From positions 64,996 to 128,995 of the forward strand of contig JAPOKC010000002.1 of assembly GCA_029977845.1 (NCBI GenBank): 64,000 nt of DNA, written 5' to 3'. The notes beneath the pieces are model-generated. The model was not told the origin of the DNA, ran no database searches, and saw only the letters and a program-made list of their open reading frames with translations. Numbering within the stretch: the first letter of the stretch is position 1; the number at the start of each line of letters is the position of its first letter. The stretch is from Mycobacteriaceae bacterium. GTDB lineage: Bacteria > Actinomycetota > Actinomycetes > Mycobacteriales > Mycobacteriaceae. Positions 45,199 to 54,546 of this stretch are shown piece by piece. The position numbers were made by a program, and so were the translations under genes.

Positions 45199-45737
45199 CC
45201 CCAGGCGGAGATCCGTCCCGTTGCGGCGTCGAACCGGATCGGGACGGTGTTGAGCACGCTGGGCTCGGCGGCCGTCGGTTCATCGGGTTTGCGCTCCATG
45301 AACCGATAGACGAACTGACCACCCGAATATTCGATCCCCTGCGGGGTGATCCGGTCCCCGAGGGGCAGGGTGTTGGTCGCGCGCCAGGCGTTTCCGTCGT
45401 TCACGGCGAGAACCGCGTAGTAGAAGGTGCCACTGCCGCCCGGGTCGTCGGCGAGCAGGAGGGCCGCTTCGGGTTTGCCGTCGCCGTCGACGTCGCCGTT
45501 GATCGCCTCTCCGACCACTCGGACCGTCTCGACACCGGCCGAACCGGGCGCGGCGGGCCTGCTGGCTGTCCCGTTGACCAGGGTGAAAGTCTGATCACCG
45601 ATCGTCACGGCCAGGTTCTGTGCCGGCGGGGACTGAACCTCGGCAGCGTCCTGCGAGACGCGGAGTACCGCGAAGATCACGCCGGCGGCGATCGCCACCG
45701 CCGCCAGGGCGGCGATCAGGAGGGCTGGGCGTTTCAC
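45195..45737 (-). CDS. Membrane-anchored exported protein, unknown function
   Basis: A 180-residue protein with one N-terminal transmembrane/signal segment (ALLIAALAAVAIAAGVIFAVL, residues 5-25) and an extracytoplasmic domain containing NGDVDGDGKPEAALLL, an FG-GAP or dockerin-like Asp-rich turn. It lies between the Pro-rich secreted protein and the GH6 gene, with 4-bp overlaps on both sides, so the three form one operon. No family assigned. Confidence 0.75.
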   Translation of the reverse strand: MKRPALLIAALAAVAIAAGVIFAVLRVSQDAAEVQSPPAQNLAVTIGDQTFTLVNGTASRPAAPGSAGVETVRVVGEAINGDVDGDGKPEAALLLADDPGGSGTFYYAVLAVNDGNAWRATNTLPLGDRITPQGIEYSGGQFVYRFMERKPDEPTAAEPSVLNTVPIRFDAATGRISAWG

Positions 45738-46336
45738 GGGGCCGGGGGAACTGCCGGGACGGTCGTCACCGGCGCGCCGGGAGTCGCGTACTCATAGCCG
45801 GGCGGCGGCGGCCCGTCGATGGAGTAGTAGCCCGGCGGCAGGGCCGGCCGGCCGGTGGCCGATCCGCCGGCCGGGGTCGTCGACTTCGTCTCCGAACCCG
45901 GGGCATTGGTCGAGACGTAACCGGGCGGCAGTGCCGGCGCCGGTCCGGCGCCCGGGGGCGGCGCCGGGCGCTCGTACGAACCCATCAGGTCGCCGGTCAT
46001 CGACGGATTCTTGACCTGGTCCCACAGATCCTTGAGCGTTCCCAGCACGCCGCCACCGTTCTTGCCGGACCCGTACTGCGGGTTCTGGATCGGAGGCACG
46101 TAGGGCTGGAAGGGATTGGCCGGCGGAGGCGCGGCCGCCGGGTCAGCGGGAGGTACCGCCTGCTGGTTCGGGGTCATCGGGTTGGCCGGCGCCGGCGGCG
46201 CGGGGACGACAGTCGTCGGCGCCGCCGGATCGGCCGGATCGGCCGGGGCCGGCGCCGCCCATGACAGCGCGGCACCCACGGCAGTCACCGCCAGGGCCGT
46301 TGCCGCCGTGCGGTGCCGGTGGGTCATGTTCGACAT
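45734..46336 (-). CDS. Proline/alanine-rich secreted protein
   Basis: A 200-residue protein with a signal peptide ending near APAPA and a mature part very rich in Pro, Ala and Gly, with two ALPPGY repeats (PALPPGYVS and PALPPGYYS). It is probably extended and located in the cell envelope. First gene of the operon ending with the GH6 protein. No enzymatic motif. Confidence 0.75.
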   Translation of the reverse strand: MSNMTHRHRTAATALAVTAVGAALSWAAPAPADPADPAAPTTVVPAPPAPANPMTPNQQAVPPADPAAAPPPANPFQPYVPPIQNPQYGSGKNGGGVLGTLKDLWDQVKNPSMTGDLMGSYERPAPPPGAGPAPALPPGYVSTNAPGSETKSTTPAGGSATGRPALPPGYYSIDGPPPPGYEYATPGAPVTTVPAVPPAP

Positions 46337-46414
46337 CGTCGCATATCCTCACGACGATCACTTCTCGCTGCCTGGAACGACCGAACAGAGCGAGGCGAAC
46401 AGTTGGGCGAATTC

Positions 46415-47437
46415 ATGACCGCAGCATCAGAGGCGCCGGCACTGGAGGCCAGGGTCGGCCACTGGTACCAGATGAACGGCACCTATCTGGTCGGTCGCGA
46501 GAAGGTTCGCGAGTACGCCCGCGCGGTCCAGGACTACAACCCGGTGCACTGGGACGTCGACGAAGCGGCCAAGCTGGGCTACTCGGGCCTGGTCGCGCCG
46601 CTGACGTTCACCTCGACACCGGGAATGTCATGCAACCGCGAGATGTTCGAGTCGGTGGTGGTCGGCTACGACACCTATCTGCAGACCGAGGAGGTCTTCG
46701 AGCAGCACCGCCCGATCGTGGCGGGGGACGAACTGCACATCGACGTCGAACTGACCTCGGTGCGCCGGACCGCCGGGCGGGACTTCATCACCGTCACCAA
46801 CACCTTCACCGACGCCACCGGGGAACGGGTGCACACCCTGCACACCACCGTCGTCGGTGTGACCTCCGATGACATCAATCCCGAAGTCAAGGTGGCCGTG
46901 CAGAAGGCGATGATGCACGACGTAGACATCATGGCGGTCGGTGAGCACCCCTATGAGAAGACAGTCCGTCCCGAAGGTGATTTCCGCCTCGCCGACGACG
47001 GCGATCGCACACCGGGGACGGTGTCGTTCGACGACCTCAAGGTCGGTGACACCCTGCCCGTGCACCACACCCGACTGTCCCGCGGGGATCTGGTCAACTA
47101 CGCCGGCGTTGCCGGAGACGCCAACCCGATCCACTGGGATGAGGACATCGCCAAACTCGCCGGTCTCCCCGATGTGATCGCACACGGAATGCTGACCATG
47201 GGTCTGGGCGCAGGGTTCGTCTCGGACTGGTCGGGGGACCCCGGTGCGGTGACCCGCTACGCCGTGCGGCTGTCCCAACCGGCGATCGTGCCGGCGATGG
47301 TCGGCGCTGATATCGAGTTCAGCGGCAAGATCAAGTCTCTGGACCCGGATACCCGGACCGGCGTCGTCATCGTCGGCGCCAAGTCCGACGGCAAGAAGAT
47401 CTTCGGGCTGGCGACGCTGGACATCCGCTTTCGCTGA
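46415..47437 (+). CDS. Fused HadA/HadB-like (3R)-hydroxyacyl dehydratase
   Basis: A 340-residue double hot-dog protein. The N-terminal half has the FAS1-like/HadA pattern (REKVREYARAVQDYNPVHWD, SGLVAPLTFT) and the C-terminal half the MaoC/HadB hydratase motif YAGVAGDANPIHWDEDIAKLAGLPDVIAHGM (split over about 226-256), with the catalytic Asp and His. It dehydrates 3-hydroxyacyl thioesters in fatty-acid or mycolic-type elongation. ATG at 46,415 chosen because it starts just before the first domain. Confidence 0.87.
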   Translation: MTAASEAPALEARVGHWYQMNGTYLVGREKVREYARAVQDYNPVHWDVDEAAKLGYSGLVAPLTFTSTPGMSCNREMFESVVVGYDTYLQTEEVFEQHRPIVAGDELHIDVELTSVRRTAGRDFITVTNTFTDATGERVHTLHTTVVGVTSDDINPEVKVAVQKAMMHDVDIMAVGEHPYEKTVRPEGDFRLADDGDRTPGTVSFDDLKVGDTLPVHHTRLSRGDLVNYAGVAGDANPIHWDEDIAKLAGLPDVIAHGMLTMGLGAGFVSDWSGDPGAVTRYAVRLSQPAIVPAMVGADIEFSGKIKSLDPDTRTGVVIVGAKSDGKKIFGLATLDIRFR

Positions 47438-47441
47438 ACCC

Positions 47442-48128
47442 GTGACGGACGAAACACAATCTCCGACTGCGGGCCGCGGCAAACACGTCCTGCGGTTGGC
47501 GCTGTTCGCGGCCTTCCTGTTCGCGATGTTCTATCTCGTCGCGGTCAAGCACGTCATCGACGTCGAGGCCGTGCGCGCCGACATCGCCCACGCCGGTCCA
47601 CTCGCCCCGCTGGTATACATCCCGATGTCGGCGATCCTGGCCTCGATCTTCGTTCCCGGCCCTCTGCTCGCCGCGGGCAGCGGACTGTTGTTCGGACCGG
47701 TGCTCGGCACGCTGGTCACGCTGTGTTCCTCGGCGTTGACCGCCACCATCGCCGCGTACTTCGGCCGGCGAGCGGGCAGGGACAGCGCCCGTGCAATGGT
47801 CGGAGCGGAATGGGCGGGAAGGATCGACACACAGATCCAGCGGCGCGGGCTGTGGGCGGTGGTCGGGCAACGGTTGGTGCCGGGTATCTCCGACGCGCTG
47901 GCCTCCTACGTCTTCGGCGCGTTCGGTGTGCCGCTGTGGCAGATGGCGGCCGGGGCCTTCATCGGATCGGCGCCGCGGGCATTCGCCTACACCGCGCTGG
48001 GAGCATCGATCTCGGATCTGAACTCACCGCTGGCATTCGCAGCGGTCGCGGTGTGGTGCATCACCGCCGTCATCGGCGCGTTCGCCGCCCATCGGGGTTA
48101 TCGCAGCTGGCGCAAGGGTCGGCAGTAA
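47442..48128 (+). CDS. TVP38/TMEM64 (DedA-like) membrane protein
   Basis: A 228-residue protein with about five hydrophobic segments and the VTT-domain features: FVPGPLLAAGSGLLFGPVLGTLV near 65-90, GRRAGRDSARAM, and LVPGISDALASYVFGAFGVPLWQMAAGAFIG (split over about 146-176). The family includes lipid scramblase-like proteins. GTG start 4 bp after the dehydratase. Confidence 0.85.
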   Translation: MTDETQSPTAGRGKHVLRLALFAAFLFAMFYLVAVKHVIDVEAVRADIAHAGPLAPLVYIPMSAILASIFVPGPLLAAGSGLLFGPVLGTLVTLCSSALTATIAAYFGRRAGRDSARAMVGAEWAGRIDTQIQRRGLWAVVGQRLVPGISDALASYVFGAFGVPLWQMAAGAFIGSAPRAFAYTALGASISDLNSPLAFAAVAVWCITAVIGAFAAHRGYRSWRKGRQ

Positions 48129-48231
48129 CAGCCAGGCGCTGCTGTCCACCGATTGGGGGACGGCGCAATCATCCGCTGTGCGGGCCCGTCGGTGGACGTT
48201 ACAGCGCCACTCCACGGCCGAGACTGATCCC

Positions 48232-48531
48232 ATGAAAACGATCACGATCATCACCGAGCAACTGTCCGACAAGGCCCTGGCCTCGATCACACCGATCACC
48301 GGCGTCGCATCGGTCACCGTCACCGGGGACCGGGCCACAAGCCTTCTTGATCACACCGGCGACATCGCCGTGGAGAACTTCCACGGCTTCCGCAACCCTG
48401 AGCGCTTCAACCCGGGCTACCGGATCGAGGTGGTCCTCGACGATGAAACCGTCGACATCCTCTTCGAGAGCATCGCCACGGCATATGAAGCCGGCTTCTT
48501 CGCCGATGCCGAAGCGTGGGTCAACGCCTGA
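48232..48531 (+). CDS. PII-like signalling protein
   Basis: A 99-residue protein with the ferredoxin-like fold pattern of PII proteins: KTITIITEQLSDKAL at the N-terminus, a short VENFHGFRNPE segment where the T-loop would be, and GYRIEVVLDDETVDILFESIATAYEAGFFADAEAWVNA (split across the second half). The Tyr used for uridylylation in GlnB is not apparent, so it is a PII-like rather than classical nitrogen regulator. A decayed paralogue lies at 35,569. No transporter adjoins it. Confidence 0.72.
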   Translation: MKTITIITEQLSDKALASITPITGVASVTVTGDRATSLLDHTGDIAVENFHGFRNPERFNPGYRIEVVLDDETVDILFESIATAYEAGFFADAEAWVNA

Positions 48532-48561
48532 ACATCCGCGTGGACGCCCCCTTGGGCTAGC

Positions 48562-49758
48562 GTGAGCCGCGAGATGACGCACGGCGACGACACCCCCGGC
48601 AGGCGGCAGTGCGCTGCCTGCGGTGAGACGGTGCCGGCTGCGAGATTCTGCGGGGCATGCGGAGCGGACCTCGACGGCCGCGTCACCGGATGGAGTGTGC
48701 TGCTGCGGCCCGGGGTGTTCGCCAACGCACACCGTGAGCCGATCTGGCTGCCGCGCATCAGCAGCACCCTGCTCCCCCGGATCCCGGGCCGAACCCGCAA
48801 GCCGTTCCGGCTCGGCATGATCTTCGTGCTGCTCGCCATCGCCTTTTTCTCGGCCGTGGAGAAGAACGGGCCACTCGGGGTGTTCGCCGTGATCGGCTGG
48901 CCGCTGATCTTCCTCATCTACACCTGGGAATCCGATGTGTTCAGAGACATCCCGGCACGGATCCTGGCGGTCTCGATGATGCTGGGCGTCGCATCGGGCG
49001 TGGGATGGTGGCTGGGCAGCGGCAAGTTCATCGCCGGCACCTACGGTGTCTCGACCGGCTCAAGCCTGCTGCTCATCATCGAAGGATTGAACGTCGGTTT
49101 TCTCATCTCTCTAGTCGGTGGCGTACTGATGCTGCTACCGGCTGTCGTCATCCGACTGTTCGCCGTTCCGGTACGCGAATCGTTGGATGGTTTCGTCCTC
49201 GGCGCATTCGGTGCGCTGTGGTACTCAACCGCCGCGGCAACGACCATTCTCGCGCCGCAGTTCGCCGAGGGTCTGATCAAGAACCAGTCCGCTGCACGGA
49301 TGCTGGAGGACGCGATCACCTACGGCGTCGTGGGACCCATCATCACCATCGCGGCCGGTGGCCTACTAGGGCTTCTGCTGTGGTTCACCCCGGATCGGCG
49401 CGACGGTCGCGACCCGCGCCGGGCCCGCGCGGCACTGGCGATCTGCGCGCTGACGGCATTCCTTCTCTACTTGGCGGTCTGGAGAGTCGACGTCATGAGC
49501 CTGCCACGGACGGTGGACATCCCGGTGAAACTCGCCCTGGCCCTCCTCGCTCTGATCACGGTTCGCACCGCGGTCCAGATCGCACTGCTCCACGATGCCC
49601 CCGATCCCGCCGATGGCGATCCGATCCTGTGTGTGCACTGCGAGCGGGTGGTTCCCGATATGCCGTTCTGCGTCGCATGCGGTTCTGCGGCGCGGGCGTC
49701 GTCGCGATCCTCGCGCCGGCTGCGGCGGGAGGATCGGCCGGTGCCCGAAGTCGTCTAG
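48562..49758 (+). CDS. Membrane protein with zinc ribbons at both ends
   Basis: A 398-residue protein. An N-terminal Cys4 ribbon (CAACGETVPAARFCGAC, 17-33) and a C-terminal Cys4 ribbon (CVHCERVVPDMPFCVAC, near 358-374) flank seven to eight hydrophobic segments. It ends in an Arg/Ser-rich tail. The start may be GTG 48,562 or ATG 48,574. The ribbons should both face the cytoplasm if the number of membrane segments is even. No known family recognised; the last 4 bp overlap the convergent gene. Confidence 0.75.
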   Translation: MSREMTHGDDTPGRRQCAACGETVPAARFCGACGADLDGRVTGWSVLLRPGVFANAHREPIWLPRISSTLLPRIPGRTRKPFRLGMIFVLLAIAFFSAVEKNGPLGVFAVIGWPLIFLIYTWESDVFRDIPARILAVSMMLGVASGVGWWLGSGKFIAGTYGVSTGSSLLLIIEGLNVGFLISLVGGVLMLLPAVVIRLFAVPVRESLDGFVLGAFGALWYSTAAATTILAPQFAEGLIKNQSAARMLEDAITYGVVGPIITIAAGGLLGLLLWFTPDRRDGRDPRRARAALAICALTAFLLYLAVWRVDVMSLPRTVDIPVKLALALLALITVRTAVQIALLHDAPDPADGDPILCVHCERVVPDMPFCVACGSAARASSRSSRRLRREDRPVPEVV

Positions 49759-50825
49759 CGCACGGCTTGCCGGTAGGCGGCCACATCGTCTCCGAGGTCC
49801 ACCAGTACCTGGTTCCAGTCGGGCGACCACAATGTCACACCCTCGAGCACCTGATTCGGTGTCAGGGTGCCGCTTCGGCCGGTCGCCTGTGCGGCGACCG
49901 AATCCCGCACCGGTATTCCCGATGCCTCCCAGAACAGCGACTTCTGCGCGTCCTCGGACAGCAACGCCGCCAGCAGAGCCTTGGCCTGCTCCGGTGCTTG
50001 CGATCCGGCCGTCACACCGGCCATGTACGGCAGCGAGACCGTGGTCCGGGTTCCGTTGAACGCGGGGAAGAACACCGTGAACTTCGAACCGCCGTTGTTG
50101 ATCGACGCCAGGTTCATCTGCACGTCACCGTTGGCGACCATGAGTTCACCGCTGTCGACTTTCGCCTGCAGGCCTCCGGTGGAGGACGCCGGGCCCACGT
50201 TGTTGGCGTTCAACCGGGTCAGGTAATCCAGCGCGCCGCGTTTGCCCATCAGATGCTGCAGCAGAACGAGGACCGCCGTTCCGTCACCGGCCTCGCCGGG
50301 CGTCGAGTACTGCAACCTGCCTTTGAACCGCGGGCTCAGCAGATCCTCCCAGCCTGCCGGAAGGGGCTGAACCGCCGGATTGGCGATGAAACACAGCGCG
50401 GTCCCTGCGATGGGAACGTAGACGCCGTCCGGACCGATCAAGTCGGCGGAGATGCCAGTTGTGTCCACGCCGCCGGCCTGCAGGAGGCCGGCTTTGGCCG
50501 CCTTCTGGATGAACGGAGGCAGGGTGATCAGCAGATCGGCCGGCGGGACGGCTTGCTGATTTCCGACTCGCTCCCACACCGCCGGCGAATTCACCCGCGA
50601 CACGACCTCGCCCGAGCCGCCTTCGAACACATTCACCGCAACTCCGGTCTCGCGGGTGAACTTCTCGAAGCGAGATTGGTACCAGGACGACAGACCCGGA
50701 GCGCTGTAGACCATCAGGGTGGGCTGGTCCGTCGCGTTGTTCGTCCCGGTGCACCCGGACGCCACCAGAACCACAACGGCCGCCACGGCGGTCAGCAACC
50801 TACTCGGCGAACGGCGGAGCGCCAT
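49755..50825 (-). CDS. Extracellular solute-binding lipoprotein
   Basis: A 356-residue periplasmic-binding-protein type II. Signal peptide and lipobox VASGC (Cys near 26), then LMVYSAPGLSSWYQSRFEKFTRETGVAVNVFEGGSGE (split), as in Fe(III)/thiamine-type binding proteins. ATG at 50,825 chosen because AGGGAGA precedes it; an ATG at 50,843 would add six residues. It belongs to an operon with a membrane protein and a sedolisin, with no ABC permease nearby, so its transporter partner is elsewhere. Confidence 0.83.
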   Translation of the reverse strand: MALRRSPSRLLTAVAAVVVLVASGCTGTNNATDQPTLMVYSAPGLSSWYQSRFEKFTRETGVAVNVFEGGSGEVVSRVNSPAVWERVGNQQAVPPADLLITLPPFIQKAAKAGLLQAGGVDTTGISADLIGPDGVYVPIAGTALCFIANPAVQPLPAGWEDLLSPRFKGRLQYSTPGEAGDGTAVLVLLQHLMGKRGALDYLTRLNANNVGPASSTGGLQAKVDSGELMVANGDVQMNLASINNGGSKFTVFFPAFNGTRTTVSLPYMAGVTAGSQAPEQAKALLAALLSEDAQKSLFWEASGIPVRDSVAAQATGRSGTLTPNQVLEGVTLWSPDWNQVLVDLGDDVAAYRQAVR

Positions 50826-50842
50826 CGTCAATCTCCCTTTCA

Positions 50843-51583
50843 TCAACGCGGTGCGTCGCCCCGCCAATGGAAGCTCTCGACGTACCGGCCCATATCCATG
50901 GCGACCTCGAGGTTGGCCGACGACGGCGGACCCGGTCCGAAGTCCTGTGAGAACCGGCGGAAGGGTCCTTCGGCGATCGCGATCAGCGCGAGATCGTTCT
51001 TGACCGCCGCGATGACCACTGTCCGCAGATCCAATCGCGCCGACAGCCCGGGCCGCTGAAAATTGGCGACCACGCCGTAGCCGAGCTGGTAACCGAGCAT
51101 GGCGTTGGGCAGCTCGTAATCCACTGTGGCGTTGGGGAACTGCTCGGCGATGACATCGGTGACCACCCGGCGGGCCACCCGGCCCCGAGCGGGCTCGCTG
51201 AAAAACCGCAGTAGGCCACCGCCGCCGCCGGTGTAGCGGGCGGCCACTCCCTGTGGGCCGGTGGTGACCTCGTAGGCGGTGCCCGGTGGCGGGTAGGCCA
51301 CCGAGAACGAACCGTCCGGTGCGACATACCGGGGAAGATTGGCCACCGGCGCGGCATTCGGCGGGTGACCGCAATCGGGCGGGCAGTGGTACGTCTCGGC
51401 ATCGGTGACGAGTCTGTCCCAGACCCCTAGGACAACCAGTGCCGTGGTCATGCCGAGAATGAACAGCCCCCAGGTCAGGAGATACCGGGCACGTGGCGCA
51501 CCGCGGGCCCGGTAGCGGCCGGGTGGGACCGCCACCCCCTCGAAGGTCGCCACCGCCTCGTCGTCGGGAGTTGAGTGCGTCAT
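50843..51583 (-). CDS. Single-pass membrane protein, unknown function
   Basis: A 246-residue protein with a cytoplasmic N-terminal tail of about 30 residues, one transmembrane helix (YLLTWGLFILGMTTALVVLG, 34-53) and an exported domain of about 190 residues containing a CPPDCGHPP Cys pair. The mature part reads like a lipid- or PsbP-like beta domain (DGSFSVAYPPPGTAYEV). Its start overlaps the sedolisin stop by 4 bp. No family assigned. Confidence 0.7.
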   Translation of the reverse strand: MTHSTPDDEAVATFEGVAVPPGRYRARGAPRARYLLTWGLFILGMTTALVVLGVWDRLVTDAETYHCPPDCGHPPNAAPVANLPRYVAPDGSFSVAYPPPGTAYEVTTGPQGVAARYTGGGGGLLRFFSEPARGRVARRVVTDVIAEQFPNATVDYELPNAMLGYQLGYGVVANFQRPGLSARLDLRTVVIAAVKNDLALIAIAEGPFRRFSQDFGPGPPSSANLEVAMDMGRYVESFHWRGDAPR

Positions 51584-53208
51584 TCGTTGGCCCTGGCCAG
51601 TAGGAAGTTCTTCACCAGGTTTTCGATGTTCGGTGTGCCCAATCCGGTCACCATGTCGTAGCCGACCGTGCCGGAGATACTCACCGCGTTGCCGCCGAGA
51701 TTGATGTCACGAAGTCCCGGAGGCAGGTTTGGCTCCTTGACCATCCGGTAGAGAACAGGATTGACCTCGCCGAGCGGCTTGGCTCCATCAGCCCGAAGTT
51801 TCTGGTTCATGATCGCCGACAAGCCCGCCCAGATTGGAGCGGCCTGAGACGTGCCACCTCCCTGTAGGGGCACCCCGTCGAAGACGATCCGCACCCCGGT
51901 GGCGGGATCCGACACCGCCGAGACATCGGGTACCAGACGTTGATTCGGCAGTTCGGTGCCGATGCCGACCGTCTGCCACTCCGGGCGGCCGAAGAGTGCG
52001 GAAGCGCCACCCGCCGTTCCGAGGATGAGCGGAACGTTGTACCAGGACTGCTCTGAGAGCCAACGACCCTGGGCATCAGTCGACAATTTCGTCCCGCCGA
52101 TCGAGGTCATCTCGGGCAGCGAGGCCACCGCGTCCACGCCGACATCATCCGGGGTCGGTGATGCCGACCAGTCCTGCGATCGCTTACATTCCAGACCTGC
52201 CAAATCGCCGGAGGCGTTGAACGCCGTGGTGCCGTTGCTCAAAGCGGCGGCAAGAGCCCCGCGGACGGGAGCGAGATCGGTTGCGGTGAAGATTCTGTCG
52301 CACCCCCAGCCGATCGAGAAACTCCAGATCGCACCGGGATACTGGCGATCGATCGACTCCATCAGCCGGCCCAGCTTGACGAACGCTGCGTCGCCGTCGT
52401 TGTTTGTCGTCGATCGGGCGTTGACCAGAACCAGCTTCGCGTCCGGAGCGATCGCATGAATCACCTGGAGGTCCATGTTGGCCTCCCCTCCGCGCCGTTC
52501 CGGCATACCGCCGATCACCTCGGGAACGAACCGCGGAAGACCGGAGGAGTCCGCAAAGTTGTCCATATCCTCCTGCAGGAATCCGTCGAAGGCGAAGACC
52601 ACCACCGTCTCGCCCTTGCCGGTGTTGCCTTCCTTCACCAAAGGTGTTGCGTTATAAGCATTCAGGAGCTGGTCCGGCCGTAAACCGCCTTCGGGTACAT
52701 CACGCGGAATCGGCGGCAGCGCTTCCCGGATCGGGAGATACCCGAGAATCCGGCCGACTCCGTCGACCTCGGAAAGCGCCTCCTCGGGCACGCCGGGTTG
52801 CTGCGGAGAGGCGTAGAACTCGGTCCCCGCGTCAGGTCCATGCCGGGTGCGGTAGCCGCGGACCGCGACGCCGAACGCATCGGCGACGGCGGCGGCGCTG
52901 CCGTCGATGACGGCCCAGTCGTCACCGTTGCGCCATCGGACCGACAGACCGTGTTCGCGGCCCCAGTTGCTCAGCAGGACGGGTTCGGCAGCCCGGCGTA
53001 ACCCGGCGGTCAGCTCCACGTGGTCGGCCCGGGCAGGTCCGAGATCTTCGGACTCCGCCAGGAATCGCGCGTACGGACCGCCGATACCGCCATCCAACCG
53101 GCCCTCGTGTCGATCGGTATGAATCAGATCAAGCGCCGCAACGACCGTCAGAGCGCTCACCGCGGCCATGGCCATCCGGGTGAGCCCCCGTGTGGTCACG
53201 TCGCGCAC
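51580..53208 (-). CDS. S53 family serine-carboxyl peptidase (sedolisin) with prodomain
   Basis: A 542-residue exported acid protease. A signal segment (10-27) and an activation prodomain (about 60-165; ADAFGVAVRGYRTRHGP) precede the catalytic domain. The catalytic residues are Glu242 and Asp246 in GEANMDLQ, Asp335 in NASGD and Ser454 in GGTSQAAP. The C-terminal GYDMVTGLGTPN block carries the usual Ca-binding region. Full-length and apparently active. Confidence 0.92.
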   Translation of the reverse strand: MRDVTTRGLTRMAMAAVSALTVVAALDLIHTDRHEGRLDGGIGGPYARFLAESEDLGPARADHVELTAGLRRAAEPVLLSNWGREHGLSVRWRNGDDWAVIDGSAAAVADAFGVAVRGYRTRHGPDAGTEFYASPQQPGVPEEALSEVDGVGRILGYLPIREALPPIPRDVPEGGLRPDQLLNAYNATPLVKEGNTGKGETVVVFAFDGFLQEDMDNFADSSGLPRFVPEVIGGMPERRGGEANMDLQVIHAIAPDAKLVLVNARSTTNNDGDAAFVKLGRLMESIDRQYPGAIWSFSIGWGCDRIFTATDLAPVRGALAAALSNGTTAFNASGDLAGLECKRSQDWSASPTPDDVGVDAVASLPEMTSIGGTKLSTDAQGRWLSEQSWYNVPLILGTAGGASALFGRPEWQTVGIGTELPNQRLVPDVSAVSDPATGVRIVFDGVPLQGGGTSQAAPIWAGLSAIMNQKLRADGAKPLGEVNPVLYRMVKEPNLPPGLRDINLGGNAVSISGTVGYDMVTGLGTPNIENLVKNFLLARANE

Positions 53209-53250
53209 CGCCCTTCCGCCGATCAGACCCGACGAGGCGAGAGTATCCCG

Positions 53251-54546
53251 TCAGACTTCCCAGCCGGCGGCGCCCGCCGTCGCCGGTGGGGCGTCATCGC
53301 GGTAGACATCGGTTCTGTCCGCGATCGCCTGCGCGAGGTAGGGCGGCACGCTGAGCTTGCCGCGCAGCAGTTCAGAGGTGAGCCAGCGATGATCCCCGGA
53401 CAGATGCCCGGCCTGGGCTTCGATGGTCGCGACGTCGAGCCGGCTGATGAGGTCGTGCTTGGAGGCGATGACGAAGCCGAGATCCCTGCCGTAGCAGGGC
53501 GCGTCGACGGCGTAAGGGATGACGGACGGGAACACCGCTTGCAGGGTCCGAATGACTTTGGCGTGCAACGTCACTTCGATCGGCGAGGCGGGGCCGGCCT
53601 GAACGGCCAGCACTCCGTGCGGACGGAGGATGCGGGCGATCTCGGCGAAGAACTCCACGGTGAAGCAGAACGTCGACGGTCCGTCCTCGACCGGGTCTGT
53701 CATATCGGAAATGACGACGTCCAGGCTGGCATCGGGCACCGAGCGCAGAAAATCCACGGCGTCGCCGAGTACGAGCGTGACCCGCGGATCGTCAAAGGCC
53801 CCCCGGTGATGCTGCGGCAGGTGCTGCCGGCAGGCCGCGACGACCTCGGCGTCGATGTCCACCATCGTCACGTGTTCGACTGTGCGCCAGCGCAAGACCT
53901 CGCGCAGGCACGCGCCCTCCCCGCCGCCGAGGACCAGCGCGTCGCGAACCGGCGCGCCGGCGGCAGCGGCGTAGCACGCCGGATGAACGATGCCTTCGTG
54001 ATAGATGAACTCGTCGGCCTCGGTGCTCTGCACAACACCGTCGAGGACGAGCATCCGGCCCCAGGCTTCGGAACGGCCGATGAGGTAGTCCTGGAACGCA
54101 CTGGTCCCACTGGTGTAGACCTCGGCGAGGTCGTGCTCGTATCGGTCGGCCGGGGTGATGAACTCCGCGAATCGGAAGGCCGGCTCATCCGGCCCGCCGG
54201 GGACGACCCTGGGCACCGTCGCACGCCGCACATTGGTCGGCGCCAGGCCCTCGATGATCAGATCGACCAGCCGCTCGGGATCCGCCGCCCCGCAGGTGTA
54301 GGCGTCCAGCGTCGCACCGCCCCACTCCGGCCAGGTGTGGATCGACACATGCGACTCGGCCAGTACGACGACGGCGGTGGCACCCTGCGGCATGAAGGAG
54401 TGGTGGTGGCGGGAGAGCACCGTTGCGCCCACCGCCTCGGCGGCGCTGACGAGAAGCGCCTCGAGGCCGACACCGTCGTCGAGCAACGGCGAGGTGGAGC
54501 CGCTGATGTCAGCCAGGACGTGGCTGCCGACAGTTCGGGACGACAC
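53251..54546 (-). CDS. SpeD-SpeE fusion: S-adenosylmethionine decarboxylase-like plus aminopropyltransferase
   Basis: A 431-residue two-domain protein. The N-terminal part (1-110) is a class 1B AdoMet decarboxylase with the self-cleavage pair Glu64-Ser65 (pyruvoyl precursor) in AESHVSIHTWPE, His70 and Cys85. The C-terminal part (about 125-410) is a spermidine-synthase fold: EADEFIYHEGIVHPA, LVLGGGEGACLREVLRW and ISDMTDP. Together they would make decarboxylated AdoMet and use it for aminopropyl transfer. Some SpeD homologues are amino-acid decarboxylases, so activity is not certain. Stands alone, divergent from prfC. Confidence 0.9.
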   Translation of the reverse strand: MSSRTVGSHVLADISGSTSPLLDDGVGLEALLVSAAEAVGATVLSRHHHSFMPQGATAVVVLAESHVSIHTWPEWGGATLDAYTCGAADPERLVDLIIEGLAPTNVRRATVPRVVPGGPDEPAFRFAEFITPADRYEHDLAEVYTSGTSAFQDYLIGRSEAWGRMLVLDGVVQSTEADEFIYHEGIVHPACYAAAAGAPVRDALVLGGGEGACLREVLRWRTVEHVTMVDIDAEVVAACRQHLPQHHRGAFDDPRVTLVLGDAVDFLRSVPDASLDVVISDMTDPVEDGPSTFCFTVEFFAEIARILRPHGVLAVQAGPASPIEVTLHAKVIRTLQAVFPSVIPYAVDAPCYGRDLGFVIASKHDLISRLDVATIEAQAGHLSGDHRWLTSELLRGKLSVPPYLAQAIADRTDVYRDDAPPATAGAAGWEV

